Assembly: GCF_011075055.1 (NCBI RefSeq)
Contig: NW_025401099.1
Location: forward strand, 603,393-667,392
Source: Mangifera indica
Taxonomy: Eukaryota; Streptophyta; Magnoliopsida; Sapindales; Anacardiaceae
DNA: 64,000 bases
Direction of reading: 5' to 3'
Shown here: positions 34,077 through 46,363 of the stretch, piece by piece
Numbering within the stretch: the stretch's first letter is position 1
How the letters are laid out: each line of letters opens with the position of its first letter
Translations under genes and position numbers: made by a program
Notes under the pieces: generated by a model
What the model saw: only the letters and a program-made list of their open reading frames with translations
Told to the model about the DNA's origin: nothing
The model's database searches: none

Positions 34077-35434
34077 ATCCATTAGGTAAGAACAAGGACT
34101 TTCTCAGTTCTCCCTTTGTTCGTAATTAAGGCTAGAAGCCTTATAACTGTAGTAAAGTATCATATAAAAATGGACTCAATAAATCTACATCAGCATAAGC
34201 TAAAGTTCCTTGGACAGAAGGGACTCTTCTAGTCAGAAGGATGAAAAGTTATATTGATAGAAAAGTCCATCACTTGATGCTTCTGATATACACTTATAAT
34301 TCCATGATTCCCTCAATATTAAAAAATAGTAGACCATCCATAAATATCATAGATCGTCTGTTTTACTGTGTGATAATTTGAACCCATGTCGAATTTACCT
34401 ACACTGATGTTGTCTCTCCTTCTATGTCAAAATATATGTGCAGGAACAGCAATTAGAAGCAGCTTGTTGAAAGTTATTTAACAAGGCTTCGTAGTGATAT
34501 CTAAAGAATGGTGCGGGAGATAGACACTAGTGATAATTCAATAATGCTATAAGAATAATACTAGATTATGATGTTTTTTAATTTTTGTATTTGTGGAAGA
34601 TTTAGGATGTTTTCTAATATTTACCCTGTATAGACTGTATGAGTTTCTCGTACATTTTAAATTTGTCATATATTTGTACTTGTGAGATAGTTCACGGTGT
34701 TTTACAATACAACATGGTATAGATTATTCGATGGGAAATTAATTACAATAACTTAATTTAGGGTTTTCAAAGAATATTAGCTATATAATTTTATGGATTA
34801 TATAGATATAGTCAATAAAATGGGTTTCGCTAAAATTGTCTAAATATGTAAAGGTGATTTGACTATTGTTAACTCAATCCAAAATGCTTATCACTCCTAG
34901 CATAAGTCTTAGCTTCAAATATTTGATTTTTCATCCATTTTTCAATTAAATTCATCTCCAAAATGACTTATAAGGTTAGTATTAATTGATTATTAGATTA
35001 TTTTAACACTTATTGTGGTTATTTTTATTTTTATCTAGAATATCCAATTTTCATAATTGATATCGGAATTTGAGTTTTGAATTGGTTGTTAGTTGATGAA
35101 AAGTGCTTATTCGGTAGATTAAAGTGTGATTTGTGTGTTGAATTGTTTATTTTGCCAAAAATAGTAGATTTTTTGCTGACAGAAAGTTAGGGTATATGGT
35201 TAAATCTTCAAGACTTGATTTGTATATTGAAGGTTTTATAAGTTTAATTTTAGATGATGAAATTCTGTTTCTATTTAATTTATTGTTTTAGAAACCCAAA
35301 AGTGTTAACTATTTGAATGTGCATAAGTGTTTAAGTAGCCCTACATGCAACACTGACGACTTCTACATGCTGACCGCTATAAGTATTAATTAAATTGCAT
35401 TTAACTTGTCGTATGTCTATCTAAGTTTATGTGT
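34077..35434 (+). other. 3' flank of the CaM-binding gene and decayed leader of gypsy element A
   Basis: 34077 to about 34700 should contain the 3' UTR and possibly a 3' UTR intron (AG-rich junction near 34440). From about 34900 the sequence grows T-rich; 35350-35434 aligns loosely with the leader of gypsy element B (shared 'tgctgaccgc'-like and 'tatcagga'-like words). No 5' LTR matching 39575-41918 can be found here. Confidence 0.4.
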
Positions 35435-35445
35435 GTGGTATCAGG

Positions 35446-36350
35446 ATAAGAAGATCCAAAAGATTACTTGCTAATGCTAATGCTAATGCTAATGAGGTCT
35501 CGACCCAAGAGGTTAGCAAGGGAGTGGCATAGGACAAACCTCGAGCGCAACTGTAGCACCTTAGATAAATAGCTTTATGATTAGAAAGATTGTCTAAAAG
35601 GTTCTTAGGGAGAACTGAGAGCTTTCTAAGCGTGTGGGTCACCTCGTTCAAGCACTTTATTGTTGAGCAACAATAACTGATTATAGATTTGCCACCCAAC
35701 ATGAGATAGTGGGTGACAAGGTCTAAAGGACTGTGATTGTGGGTGGCAGTAGATAATAACTCCACCCTATTTATAGTTTAGTTGATAGACATTAGCTGTT
35801 AAAGTTTTAGGGTGGCATTGGGATTAGATCAATAATAGCTGAGGAGTGGCTTGATATTGTAGGAAATGTTATGAGTTTGCTTGAGATGATAGACCATGAA
35901 AAAGTTTGATATGTTAGTCACTTGTTGAGAACTGATGTGAAGATTTGATGATAGATGTTGAGTGATACCCATTAGACAAGTGGGATGTCATAGGCCGCTT
36001 AGGAGAGGCCTTTGAGAGGGAATATTTGTCAGTTGATATATTGTATGTTTGAGCACAAGAATATCTAAATTTGGGACAAAAGCATAAGATAGTTAAGGAG
36101 TTCTCTACTAGATTCAATGTATTTGCCCAATATGCCCTTGGTGTGGCTAGTATCAATAAGGGAAAAATGGAAATTTTTATCAACGGACTGAAACCAAATA
36201 TTGCAAAAGCTATGCTAACAGGAGATAACGCTCACAACATATATTCAAGGGTATTGAGTAGAGCTCTCAGATCAAAGGTCACGAGACAGAAGATAACTAG
36301 AAAGAGGGGGGATCAGCTCAGATTAGTAGCCCTATCCTCAAGATATGACC
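35446..36350 (+). pseudogene. gypsy A gag, start codon lost
   Basis: Reads (I)RRSKRLL followed by four Ala-Asn units coded by a GCTAAT tandem repeat (35470-35493); element B has ATG at the equivalent place, so ATG has become ATA here. The gag core is seen with stops at 35990-36330: GRLGEAFEREYLSVD, AQEYLNLGQKHKIVKEFSTR, INGLKPNIAKAMLTGD. After 36350 the zinc knuckles and protease are missing; sequence jumps to the start of reverse transcriptase (FEKGVEFNIELALG), an internal deletion of roughly 1.5 kb relative to element B. Confidence 0.75.
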
Positions 36351-36426
36351 ATGATGATCTACCAGGGTTGCTATTTGAGAAAGGGGTTGAGTTCAACATT
36401 GAGTTGGCTCTTGGGATGTTTATTTC

Positions 36427-36434
36427 TAAATCAC
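36427..36434 (+). repeat. 8-bp target duplication of the MITE, left
   Basis: TAAATCAC, repeated exactly at 36785-36792. Confidence 0.85.
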
Positions 36435-36784
36435 TAGGGTTGGATTCGAGCCGAGCCGAGCTCGACTCGTAGCCAGCTCGAGCTCGGCTCAGTTCATATA
36501 TGGGCGGCTCGAGCTCGACTCAGCTCAGCTCGAGTTTGACTAAAATTCGACTTGAGTTTGGTTCAGTTCGGCTCAGCTTGTTTTTCATTATCAAAACGAC
36601 ATCGTTTTTAATATATATTGATCAAAACGACGTCGTTTTGTATAAAAATTTTTTAAAAAAAATTTATCGAGCCAACCCGAGCCAGCTCTAGCTCGACTCG
36701 AGTTTGATCGAGCTGAGCCAAGCCCGGCTCGTTTCAGGCTTGACCGAGCCGAGCTCGAGCTAGCTCGGCTCGAGTCTAGCCTTA
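36435..36784. mobile_element. hAT-like MITE inside gypsy reverse transcriptase, 350 bp
   Basis: Ends TAGGGTTGGATTCGAGCC and, reversed, TAAGGCTAGACTCGAGCC (14 of 18 identical), with a perfect 8-bp target duplication TAAATCAC. Both arms are packed with GAGCTCGAG/GAGCCGAGC words, so the ends can fold back strongly. The middle has AAAACGACATCGTTTT and AAAACGACGTCGTTTT, near-identical 16-bp palindromes about 30 bp apart. GC content of the arms is far above the surroundings. Confidence 0.85.
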
Positions 36785-39574
36785 TAAATCACTATACAGA
36801 ATGACCTTAACTGAACTTCAAGAATTAAAGAAGCAATTATAGGAGCTTCTAGATATTGGTTTCATTTGATCGAGCCATTCACCTTAGGGTTCACCGATCC
36901 TTTTTATAAAAAAGAAGAATAAATTGATGTGCATGTACATTGAGTACAAAGAGTTGAATAAGGTGATGGTAAAAAATAAATACTCATTGCTAATGATTGA
37001 CTACTTGTTTGATTAGTTAAAAGATGCTTCAGTATTTTTAAAAATTGACTTGAGATTTGGGTATCATCAAGATTGGGTGGCTAAGAGAAACATTCCAAAG
37101 ACTGCATTTAGGACAAGATATAAGAATTATGAAAATATGGTGATGCCCCTTAGTTTGATTAATACTCCAACAATTTTCACGAACTTGATAAATAGGGTGT
37201 TCTGAGATTGCCTTAATAAAGTTATTATTATATTTATCGATGATATTTTGGTGTATTCTAGGACTTGAGAGGAACATGGGTGACACTTGAGATTTGTGTT
37301 ATAGAGACTACGAGATAATTTATATTCTAAGTTCTCCAAGTGAGAGTTTATGTTAGATCTTGTCATATTTATGAGGCATGTTGTATCAGTTAATTGTATC
37401 TTGGTTTACCTGAGTAAAGTTAAGGTTATGCTAGAGTGGCAAAGACCTATGACGACTAAAAAGGTCTGGAATTTTCTAGGATTAGTAAGGTATTATAGAC
37501 AATTCATAGAGAGATTTACTAAGTTAGACAAATTGTTGATTGAGTTGACTGAAAGTAATGTTCCTTTCAGATGGTCAGATGCTTATAAGAGGAGTTTCCA
37601 AAAGCTAAAAAAGAGATTGACTTTTACACTAGTTTTAGCCTTGTTGACTGAGAGTGAGGAATATGACTTATATACAGATGCTTCTTACCATGGTTTATGA
37701 GTTGTGTTTATGTAGAAAGGTAAGGTAATTGCATATGCCTATCGATAACTCAAGGATTATGAGACTTGGTACCTTACTTATAACTTAAAGTTAGTCACAG
37801 TTGTGTTTACTTTAAAAATTTGGTGGCATTATTTGTTTGAAGTTAAAGTGCAATGTGTACACATATAAAAAAAGTTTAAAATACTTCTTTATTTAGAAAG
37901 AGTTGAATATGAGACAGAAGAGGTGGTTAAAGCTGGTAAAAGATTACGATTGTGACATTAGATACCACCCAGGTAAAGCCAATGTTATGGTAGACACTTT
38001 AAGTAAAAAGTAATTTTGTCTTATATCACTGCCTACCAGGAGTTGTAGCAAGAGTTGGAAAGAGAGTGGATAAAGTTGGTTACTAGATTGATGTCTAGGT
38101 TATAGATTCAATTGACTTTTCTAGATGAAATATATGTGGCTTAGTTAGCTAATGAGTGGTGCATATAGATGAGTTAGAGAGTTGTCAAGGGTTCTAAGAT
38201 AGAGTTCAAGATGGTTGGTCATGTATTAAGGTTTTGAGACCAAGTTTATGTTCCCAGTGATGTTAATTTGAAAAGTAGGATCCTTACAAAGGCTCATAGT
38301 TTTCTTCATATTGTCTACCTTAGGATTTTAAAGATGTATCAAGACCTGATGAGATTGTTTTGGTGGACGAGTATGAAAAAGAATATAACAGATTTTGTTA
38401 CTAAGTGTTTGGTGTGTCAATAATTTAAGGTTGAACACCACAAACCATCTAATTTATTGCAACCTCTGAGCATTCTTGGAAATGGGTGGGAGCACATTTC
38501 TATGGACTTTATGGTTGGTTTGTTGAGGTCAAAGGTGGATTTAATACTTTATGGGTTATAATGGACTGTTTGACCAAATAGACTCATTTTACCTAGTTAA
38601 GTATAGTACTAGTACTGATTAGTTAGGTCAAATATATGTCAGAGAGATTGTGAGATTACATGTTATGCCTTAGACAATAGTGTCAAACAAAGACATGAGG
38701 TTCGTTTTAGCATTCTGGTAGAGTTTGCCGAGGTTTATTAGTACAAGATTGATATTTAGTAACATTTATCATTCTTAGACTGATGGGCAAATTAAGAAGG
38801 TAAATCAGGTAATTGAAGAAATGTTAAGAGCATGTTGTATGGGTTGATGAGTGAGTTGGATTGATATGTTATTATTGATAGAGTTTACATATAATAATAG
38901 TTATCAAACGACCATCTAAATGGTTTTGTATAAGACATTTTATAGGAGAAAACATAGATCACCATTTCACTGAAATGAGATAGGTGAAAAAGATACCTTG
39001 ACACTAGAGATGACCCAAAAAATGATTGAGAATGTGAGATTAATCAAGGAGAGGATGAAACAAACCTAAGATTACCAAAAGAGTTATACAAATTAGAGGA
39101 GGTGAGACTTGGAGTTTGATGTGGGTGATATGGTTTTTGTGAGAATAACTTCTTACCATTATGTGGCGAGGTTTGGGTGAAAAGGTAAATTGGCTTCAAG
39201 GTTTGTGGTACCCTTAAAGATTCTAGAGCATGTAGGCCAGGTTACTTACTAGCTTACGTTGCTAGCGAGTATAAACCATATTCATAATGTGTTTCATGTG
39301 TCATTGTCACATGAGTATATCGGTGACCTAACTCATATATTAAAAGTAGAGGATATGGAGCTTGAAGATAATTTAGTGTATACAAAGTGCCCTATTTAGA
39401 TCTTAGATAGACTAGTTAAACAACTAAAAAACAAACAGATTTTACTAGTTAAGGTTCTTTAGATAAACGATCAGGTCAATGAGGCCACTTGGGAGGTGGA
39501 GCAAGATATAAGGCAAAAGTTCTCACAATTGTTCAAGTGAACTTTGGGGATGAAATTCTTTTAAGGGGGAGAAA

Positions 39575-41918
39575 TATAACACCTAGAAGTACTTCCAAAG
39601 TTATATTCATCCTTTGACTCATATATTTTATTAGTTATGCTTAATTAATATTGTGTATGTGATTTTGGGGTTACAAGACCATGTGAGAAGGCAACACACT
39701 AGTATATGTGATGGTAAGGGCAAAATAGTTTTTTTCCTGTAAGACGTATGAAAATTGGCTAAGCGTGGAAGACATACACCTATGTACGTTGTTATAAATG
39801 CTCGTGCATAGTCAACGTGTTTGAATTTTGAATAAGGAGTTGTTTTGCAGTGATTTTGGAAATTTCCATTAAATGGTAGTAGCATAAACACCTATGTATG
39901 AATGAGGGTACACGACCATGTATCGTGTTTGTTAATTAAAAATAAAAAGAACTCAAATGTGTTTGGCTGAACATTGTTCTTTACTTTCACAAAAAAAAAA
40001 AAAAAAAAAAGAAAATTGAGAGAGTTTGAAAGACTTTAAGGCTAAGGGAATGCGAAGGATTGTTGAGAAGTTCATTTCACCACATGAAGATAATTGCTAT
40101 ATTGGAGGAAAGGTAAGTACTGTGTTCCTTTGATTTAAATTCGTGATGACTGATATAAATTGATTTACTATTTGAACCTAGAATACAATGATAATTCTAA
40201 TGAGATAATTGGAATGAAGAGAGGTGTTCATATGTTTGTGAATAAATGCTATGATATTGTATTATATGGATTGATGGACTAAGGTAGTGTAATGAATAGA
40301 ATTTGTTTTCTATAATCTATGACTTGCAAAACATGAGAGTTAGCGGTGGATTATTTCTATGTTTGCTTATCATATGTTGATTTATGGTGTGATATGGATT
40401 ATAATTTTAATATGCATAATTGTAATTGTGCCAATAGGAGGATGAATATTAGTTGCATGATTTGTAAATTTTGTGTAAGATTTGAAATATAGAGTGAGTA
40501 GACTATTGTTTAAACTTGATGTGACAATGTTTGGGAAGAAATTGGATACTTGAAACTCAGGTTAGGTAACTAGAAAACGTAAGGAATTACTGAACAAAGT
40601 TCTAAAAAATTTGTGTTACATGCCCATGTATAAGGAATATGCGGTCATGTATATTTGAGAATGAATGGTCCTTGTGTTAGGATAACCACAAGCATGTTAA
40701 TTTAGGGATGAACACACACCTATGTAGTATAGGACTCACGATCGTGTATGTCACCTTGAATTACATGCTTGTGTAGGTTAAGTAATACACCCCCATGTAC
40801 AAAGAATACACACCCATGTACATTTAAGGGAAATAATAATAAAGATGTATGAAGATGACAATGCTAGTATAGAGTTTCTATGATTGTTTATGATTATAGA
40901 AAAGACCATTTTACCCTTATGAGAGATAATTAAGAGGAAATAAATAATAAGACCTTAACAAAGGCAATATAAGATGAAAATTTAAGAAGTATGCCAAACT
41001 AGATGGAAGAGAGCACGAAAGGTAATTTAGGTGTACCTGACTATGCAGATGATGACACAAGCCTTAATCAGAGTGATTATAAGTCAAAAATTATAAACAA
41101 TATATTACTTTATTTTAGGTCATTAAGTTGTGTGTAGTGTGGTCGTGAAAATATTAAGGTTAGCCTATGTGACCTTGATACCTTTGGATGATTATGCACT
41201 GGCATTGGGCACCTCAGCATTGAGATGCTCATGCAATATTGGAAGAGGTGCAAGGTCTTACTCCTTTTATGATATTGTATCCATAACCTGAAGCCTAGCT
41301 GACAAGTGTACTAGGTATACCTTATGATTGACATTTGTGATGTCTTATGCTTTCATTAGCATTCGAGACATCGATATACATCATTTGACACAAGTCTTCT
41401 GGATGACATTACCGTTAGAGATTATAACTGGACGCCTAAATAAATTGGATGCGTATCTAGGATGCTAGAAAAATATTTGAAATATCACAAAAATATTTGA
41501 AATATCACAAAAAGATTAAATAAAGACACATATGACATTACTATTAACTATGCTATATTTATTCTGGATGTCATGAGGCTACCTACTTATTAAGTGTGTT
41601 TCACTCATGTGTTTCTTTTGTGGTTTTGTAGGTATGATTATGGAGTAACGGGGTGATGACAAGGGAGCTAGTGGGTTAGCTTGAGATATTGCATAAGATA
41701 AGGGTAGTTTGGTCATTTTATATGTCAAACCACATTGATGTATTTTTGGGTTATTCACATTTCTTTATGCATAATAGTTATTATAAATACTCCTTTGGGG
41801 ATTATGAAAATTTATTATTCATGTTTTTGCCATGTATGTTATGTAAGAAATTTTAAGTCAACACGTCTTTTTGAGTGCATATTCTGAATAGGGATACATA
41901 TTTCGATAGGGGTGTTAC
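39575..41918 (+). repeat. 3' LTR of gypsy A (last base at 46624)
   Basis: About 2.34 kb, from TATAACACC (G-to-A change from TGTAACACC) to GGTGTTAC, with the final A found after the copia insertion. Its right part (about 41600-41900) aligns with the inverted LTR of element B: both share 'ttttgtagg', 'ggagtaacgggg', 'ataagggtagtttgg'-like and 'cacgtct' words in the same order. 40590-40830 repeats phrases of the kind 'acacccatgtac'. A tandem 17-bp unit ('aaaatatttgaaatatcac') is doubled at 41469-41510. Confidence 0.75.
41914..41918 (+). repeat. target site duplication GTTAC, left
   Basis: GTTAC borders the copia element on the left and recurs at 46619-46623 on the right. Confidence 0.9.
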
Positions 41919-42173
41919 TGTTGGAATAATTTAAAATAACACTGCAATTTTATTCAATAACTAATGGTTCTCTTAAATAGCCAAAATACATGAACAGAAA
42001 TAAGTTGAAAAATAGCAACTAAATATAAGTGCCTAAAGACAAGGAGTGGAACATGAACGTGCAACAACAAACTAATGTAAGTGCCTAAAGACAAGGATTG
42101 AAATGTGAAGTGTGATCGTGTAGCAACAAACTTATTTGAAAAACTTGGGATTACAAAATAGACTTATTCAACA
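41919..42173 (-). repeat. 3' LTR of the copia element
   Basis: 255 bp, TGTTGGAAT to TTATTCAACA, same length as its partner at 46364-46618. It contains a duplicated phrase, 'taagtgcctaaagacaagga', at two places about 60 bp apart. Confidence 0.93.
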
Positions 42174-42190
42174 ATTTCTTCCTTAAGCCC
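42174..42190 (-). other. polypurine tract of the copia element
   Basis: On the minus strand AAGGAAGAAAT immediately precedes the LTR start TGTTGAATAA. Confidence 0.6.
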
Positions 42191-42468
42191 AAAGTTTTTT
42201 GACAGAGAAATCAACAACTATTAATGAGTGTAGAGACACCAAGTAGCTTCCGTAGCTTCTGAAATGTTGATAACTTGAGGGACTTGGTAAAAATATCAGC
42301 TATCTGGTCTTCACTTCTGCAATACATGAGATCAATTACTCCTTCTTTCGTGAGGTCCCTTAAGAAGTAAAACTTCACATCTATGTGTTTGCTCCTCTTA
42401 TGCAGAACAAGATTCTTTGAAAGTTTGATTGTTGAGTTGTTATCACAGTAGATGGAAGTTGGCCCTAC

Positions 42469-43938
42469 TTACTTAAAATGTAGTTCCTCAAGAATTTTTC
42501 GAAGCCAAATTGCTTGACAAGCACATGCTGCTGCTGCTACATACTCCGCTTCAGTGGTCAACAAAGTCACAATTGATTGCTTTCTTGATGACCATGAGAT
42601 TACTGCTATCCCGATCTTAAAGACATACCCGAATATGCTTTTTCTATCATCTGGATCTCTAGCATAATCACTATCTGTGAATCCCACCAAATCAAATTCA
42701 TGATTAGCCTTGTAGAACAGTTCATAATCAGTAGTCCCCTTTAAGTATCTAAGAATTCGTTTTGCAGCCAAGAGATGCATCTCTTTTGGGTACTCCATGT
42801 ATCTACTGAGGAGACTAACAACATACATGATGTCTAGCCTAGTTGCAGTTAAATACATCAGACTTCCGATCATTTGCTTGTAGAGAGTGCTGTTAACCTT
42901 TTTTCCTTTAGGTTCTTTAACAAGTTTCATGCCTGTGTCCATAGGTGTGCTAATTGGATTGCAATCTTTCATACAAAACTTGTCTAAAATTTCCTGTATA
43001 TATTTTTTTTGAGAGATAAAAGTCCCACCTGCAGATTGAATAACTTCTATGCCCAAATAATAATGCATCAAACCAAGGTCAGACATTTCAAATTCAGCCA
43101 TCATTGATTTCTTAAATTCTTTAAACACAGCCTTGTAATTTCTAGTATAGATTAAATCATCTACATACAAGCAAGCAATGAGAATTTTTCCGCCAGCTTC
43201 TGTTTTGATGAAAAGAGTATGTTCATAAAGGCATTTTCGAAAACCTTTTTTCAGAAAATAAGCTTTGATTCGACTATACCAAGCTCTTGGGGCTTGTTTT
43301 AGTCCATACAAAGCCCTTTTTAATTTATACACTTTATCTTCATTTCCGATCTTAACATAGCCAAGGGGTTGATCAATAAATACCTGTTCTTCCAAGTTGT
43401 CATATAAGAAGGCTAACTTGAGATCAAGTTGATAAATAGGCCATGAATTATTTGCTGCAAGAGCGATCACCAATCTAATTGAATCATGCCTCGCGATTGG
43501 AGCAAAAACTTCTTTGTAATCAATGTCAAACTCTTGCTTGTAGCCTTTAGCTACTAATCGTGCTTTGTATTTATCAACTTTATCATTTTCTCTCAATTTT
43601 GTCTTATACACCCATTTTACACCTATGGTCTTCTTTCCTTTTGGAAGTTTAGTTAACTCCCAAGTAATATTTTTTTCAATGGCTGTAATCTCCTCATCCA
43701 TTGCCTTCCTCCATTTTGGTTGTTTGGTTGCTTCTTCAAAGGTTATAGGATCACAATCTGAAAACAAAGCAAAATATGTAATTAAATCTTCAGATTGATT
43801 AATTCCTGTTACCTCATAGTCTGTCATCCATGCAGGTTTCCTTTTAGAACTTTGTGGCCTTTGTTCTGATGTGGCTATAGGTGAAATTATTTGATCTGAA
43901 TCATTTACTTCATTTTGGACGGTAGATGGTTGATGCAA
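42469..43938 (-). pseudogene. copia reverse transcriptase-RNase H, long intact stretch
   Basis: 489 codons stay open. RVT_2 begins about residue 75 (NITWELTKLPKGKKTIGVKW), passes the conserved KARLVAKGY and YVDD catalytic box (CLYVDDLIYT), and ends in RNase H (GFTDSDYA, then YVAAAACACQAIWLRKILEEL) with a stop. It is a 3' piece of one polyprotein; upstream in the same frame, stops at about 43945 and 44014-44018 separate it from integrase. All catalytic aspartates that I can recognise are still present. Confidence 0.92.
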
Positions 43939-44016
43939 ATTTAGCTACCCTTCTACAATGGTGTCTCCTTCAAAATCTGTAAGAATTTGTTGCCCAACAC
44001 CATCTTCATTCCAATC

Positions 44017-45226
44017 CTAGAATCTATCTTCATCAAAGACCACATCTTGACTAATGACTATCTTCTTGGTCTGAGGATTATATAGCTTAAAGGCTTTGGA
44101 TTGTTCACTAACTCCCAGGAAAATACATTTTGCTCCTTTGTCATCTAACTTTTTCCTTTTCACATCTGGTATATGGGCATATGCAATGCATCCGAAAATT
44201 CTGAAATGGCTTATATCAGGTTTCCTTTCGTACCATGCTTCTTCTGGTGTCATGTTTTAGACTGCTAGAGTTGGACTTCTGTTTAGAATATGAACACCCA
44301 ATTTACTGCTTCAGGCCAGAAACTTTTAGGAACACCACTTTTTATCAAGAGGCTTCTCACCATGTTAAAGATTGTTCTGTTTTTCCTCTCTGAAACACCA
44401 TTTTGCTGTGGACTGTAGGCTACGGTTAATTGTCGTTTGATACCATGTTCTTTGCAAAATTCTGCAAATTCATGTGAATTATATTCCCCACCACGATCGG
44501 TGCGTAACACTTGTATTTGACTTTCGACTTCTTTCTCAACTATTGTTTTGAAACTTTTGAAGGCGTTTAAAGCTTCAGACTTCTCCTATAAGAAATACAC
44601 CCAGGTTTTTCGACTCAAATCATCAATGAAAGTAAGAATATATCGATTACCTCTATTGGAAACAAGATTGATTGGCCCACAAATGTCGAAATGCACAATC
44701 TCCAATAATTTCCTTGTTGTCTCTGACTTTCCCTTTAGAAATGGATTTCTGTGTTGCTTGCTAACAACATAATCTTCACAGACAATTAATGGACTCGAAA
44801 AATTTGGAAGACCAATTACCATATTCTTCTGTTGAAGTGTCCTTAGGCCACCAAAATTCATATGACCATACCGAAAATGCCATAACCATGCTGTATCCTT
44901 TAGCTTTGTTGAAAAACACGAAGGAGTGGTGTTTCGAAGATAGAGGGGAAACATTCTGTTTGCTGTCATGTTAACTTGAGCAATTACACCCAATTTTGTA
45001 TCTTGGATTTTACATACTCAATTTTTGATAGATATCTCATAGCCCTTTTCTTGGAGTTGACCAATACTGAGTAAATTGGTTTTTAATTCTGGAACAAAGA
45101 AAACATTAGAAATAATCTTATCAGTATTTTCTTTGGTGTGAATTTTTACCATTCCTTTGCCCATGACAAAAACTTTAGAATTATCACCGAAAGTGACCGT
45201 GTTGCAAAATGATTCATCCAACTCTG
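44017..45226 (-). pseudogene. copia GAG-pre-integrase and integrase, broken
   Basis: 45018-45221: post-protease segment (FGDNSKVFVMGKG, VPELKTNLLSIGQLQEKG), ended by TGA. 44586-44993: pre-integrase zinc region (WLWHFRYGHMNFGGL, ICEDYVVSKQHRNPF-like) and start of the catalytic core (HFDICGPI, ILTFIDDLSRKTWVYFL), ended by TAG. 44283-44510: rest of the core (LRTDRGGEYNS, AYSPQQNGVSERKNRT) with the D and E of the DDE set. A 1-nt loss near 44300 and a TAA near 44257 separate the C-terminal part (44017-44253, TPEEAWYERKPDISHFRIFG). Confidence 0.9.
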
Positions 45227-46270
45227 AAATACTGATTTATCACCACACATATGGTTGCTACAGCCTGAATCCAAATACCACACGTGTTGGTGATTTTCTC
45301 CCTTCGTATGACATGCCAATAGTAGTGAGACTTCTTCTCCTTGCACTTCTTCTTCTGCAAAATTAGACATTTCTCCATGTTGCTTGTTCAAATTAGTTCG
45401 ACACTCAAATTTAAAGTGGCCAAGCTTGTGACATCTATAGCATTTTATATGTGATTTGTCTGCTGACTTTGTTGAGTAATGACCACCGTGACCTCTTCTT
45501 CTTCCTCTAGCTTGAGAATGATAAAGATGATTGTTTGCAGAATTTTGGTGTGTGGTTCTGTGATTATTGTGTTCTTTACCTTTGCCTCTACCTCGGCCTC
45601 TGATTGATGATAAAACATTTTTGTTAGTTAAGGCTTTCAAAGCCTGCTCCTCAATTTCTTGCTGCTTGAATTTATGTTCATGGACTAATAGTGAACTTTG
45701 TAATTCATCAAGTGGGAATTCATCAATATCTTTTGACTCTTCTATAACACAGACCACAAAATTGAATTTTGGAGTCAAAGATCTGAGTATCTTCCCAACA
45801 ATGGTGTGATCCTGTGTTTGGTCACCGTAGAGTCGCATCTTGTTGACAATTGACATAGTTCGCGAGAAATAATCTGAGATTGACTCTCCTGAATTCATTC
45901 GAAGTGTTTCGAACTCTAAACGAAGTGTTTGAAGTTGTACTTTTCTTGCCTTTGCATTCCCTTGAAACTTTTTCTTTATTGAGTCCCAAATATGTTTGGA
46001 GGTATCTTTGCAAAGAATTGACTCCAAAATTGATCGATCGATTGCCTGAAAAAGATAATTTTTCGCCTTGAGGTCCTTCAACTTCAATGCCTCCAATTCT
46101 GCTTTTTGTGCTATTGACAACGTTGTACCTTCCTCTGGCTCTGTTACTCCAGATTCAATCACTTGCCAATATTCTTTTGATCAAAGAAAATTGTCCATCA
46201 GCATGCTCCAATGATCATAGTGACCATCAAAACGTGGGATGGCTGGTTGCACAAACATTTCAGAAGCCAT
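45227..46270 (-). pseudogene. copia gag and protease, one early stop
   Basis: Starts at ATG 46270 (MASEMFVQPAIPRFDGHYD), the usual copia gag opening, and meets TGA at 46181-46183 after 29 codons, an expected C-to-T change at a CpG. It then runs open for 300 codons: UBN2 gag core, an Arg/Gly-rich linker (SSIRGRGRGKGK), zinc knuckle CYRCHKLGHFKFEC, and the aspartic protease site WYLDSGCSNHMCG. A missing T in a T-run at about 45227-45229 shifts the frame just after the protease. Confidence 0.92.
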
Positions 46271-46350
46271 CACTTTCTTTTGTTGCTACAAAAAGAACAA
46301 AGCTACTTCTACTAAAATGGACTCTCACGGTCTCTGTTTTGGTTTTTCTG

Positions 46351-46363
46351 GCTCTGATACCAC
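46351..46363 (-). promoter_or_regulatory. primer-binding site of the copia element
   Basis: GTGGTATCAGAGC on the minus strand, complementary to the 3' end of plant initiator Met-tRNA, directly next to the 5' LTR. Confidence 0.88.

Larger units (their letters stand above)
36351..39540 (+). pseudogene. gypsy A pol: RT, RNase H, integrase and chromodomain, many stops
   Basis: Reverse transcriptase begins near 36365, is split by the MITE at 36435, and resumes at 36793. 37350-37700 is the longest open piece (MTTKKVWNFLGLVRYYRQFI, ending in RNase H YDLYTDASYHG). A histidine/cysteine-type integrase zinc region lies near 38290-38430, and the core near 38480-38800 (GWEHISMDFMVGL). The end (39350-39537) reads VYTKCPI, ILDRLVKQLKNKQILLVKVL, EATWEVEQDIRQKF, the chromodomain-like tail of Tekay/Del-type chromoviruses. 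Dozens of TAG/TGA codons, largely CAG or TGG derived, fit methylation-driven decay. Confidence 0.75.
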
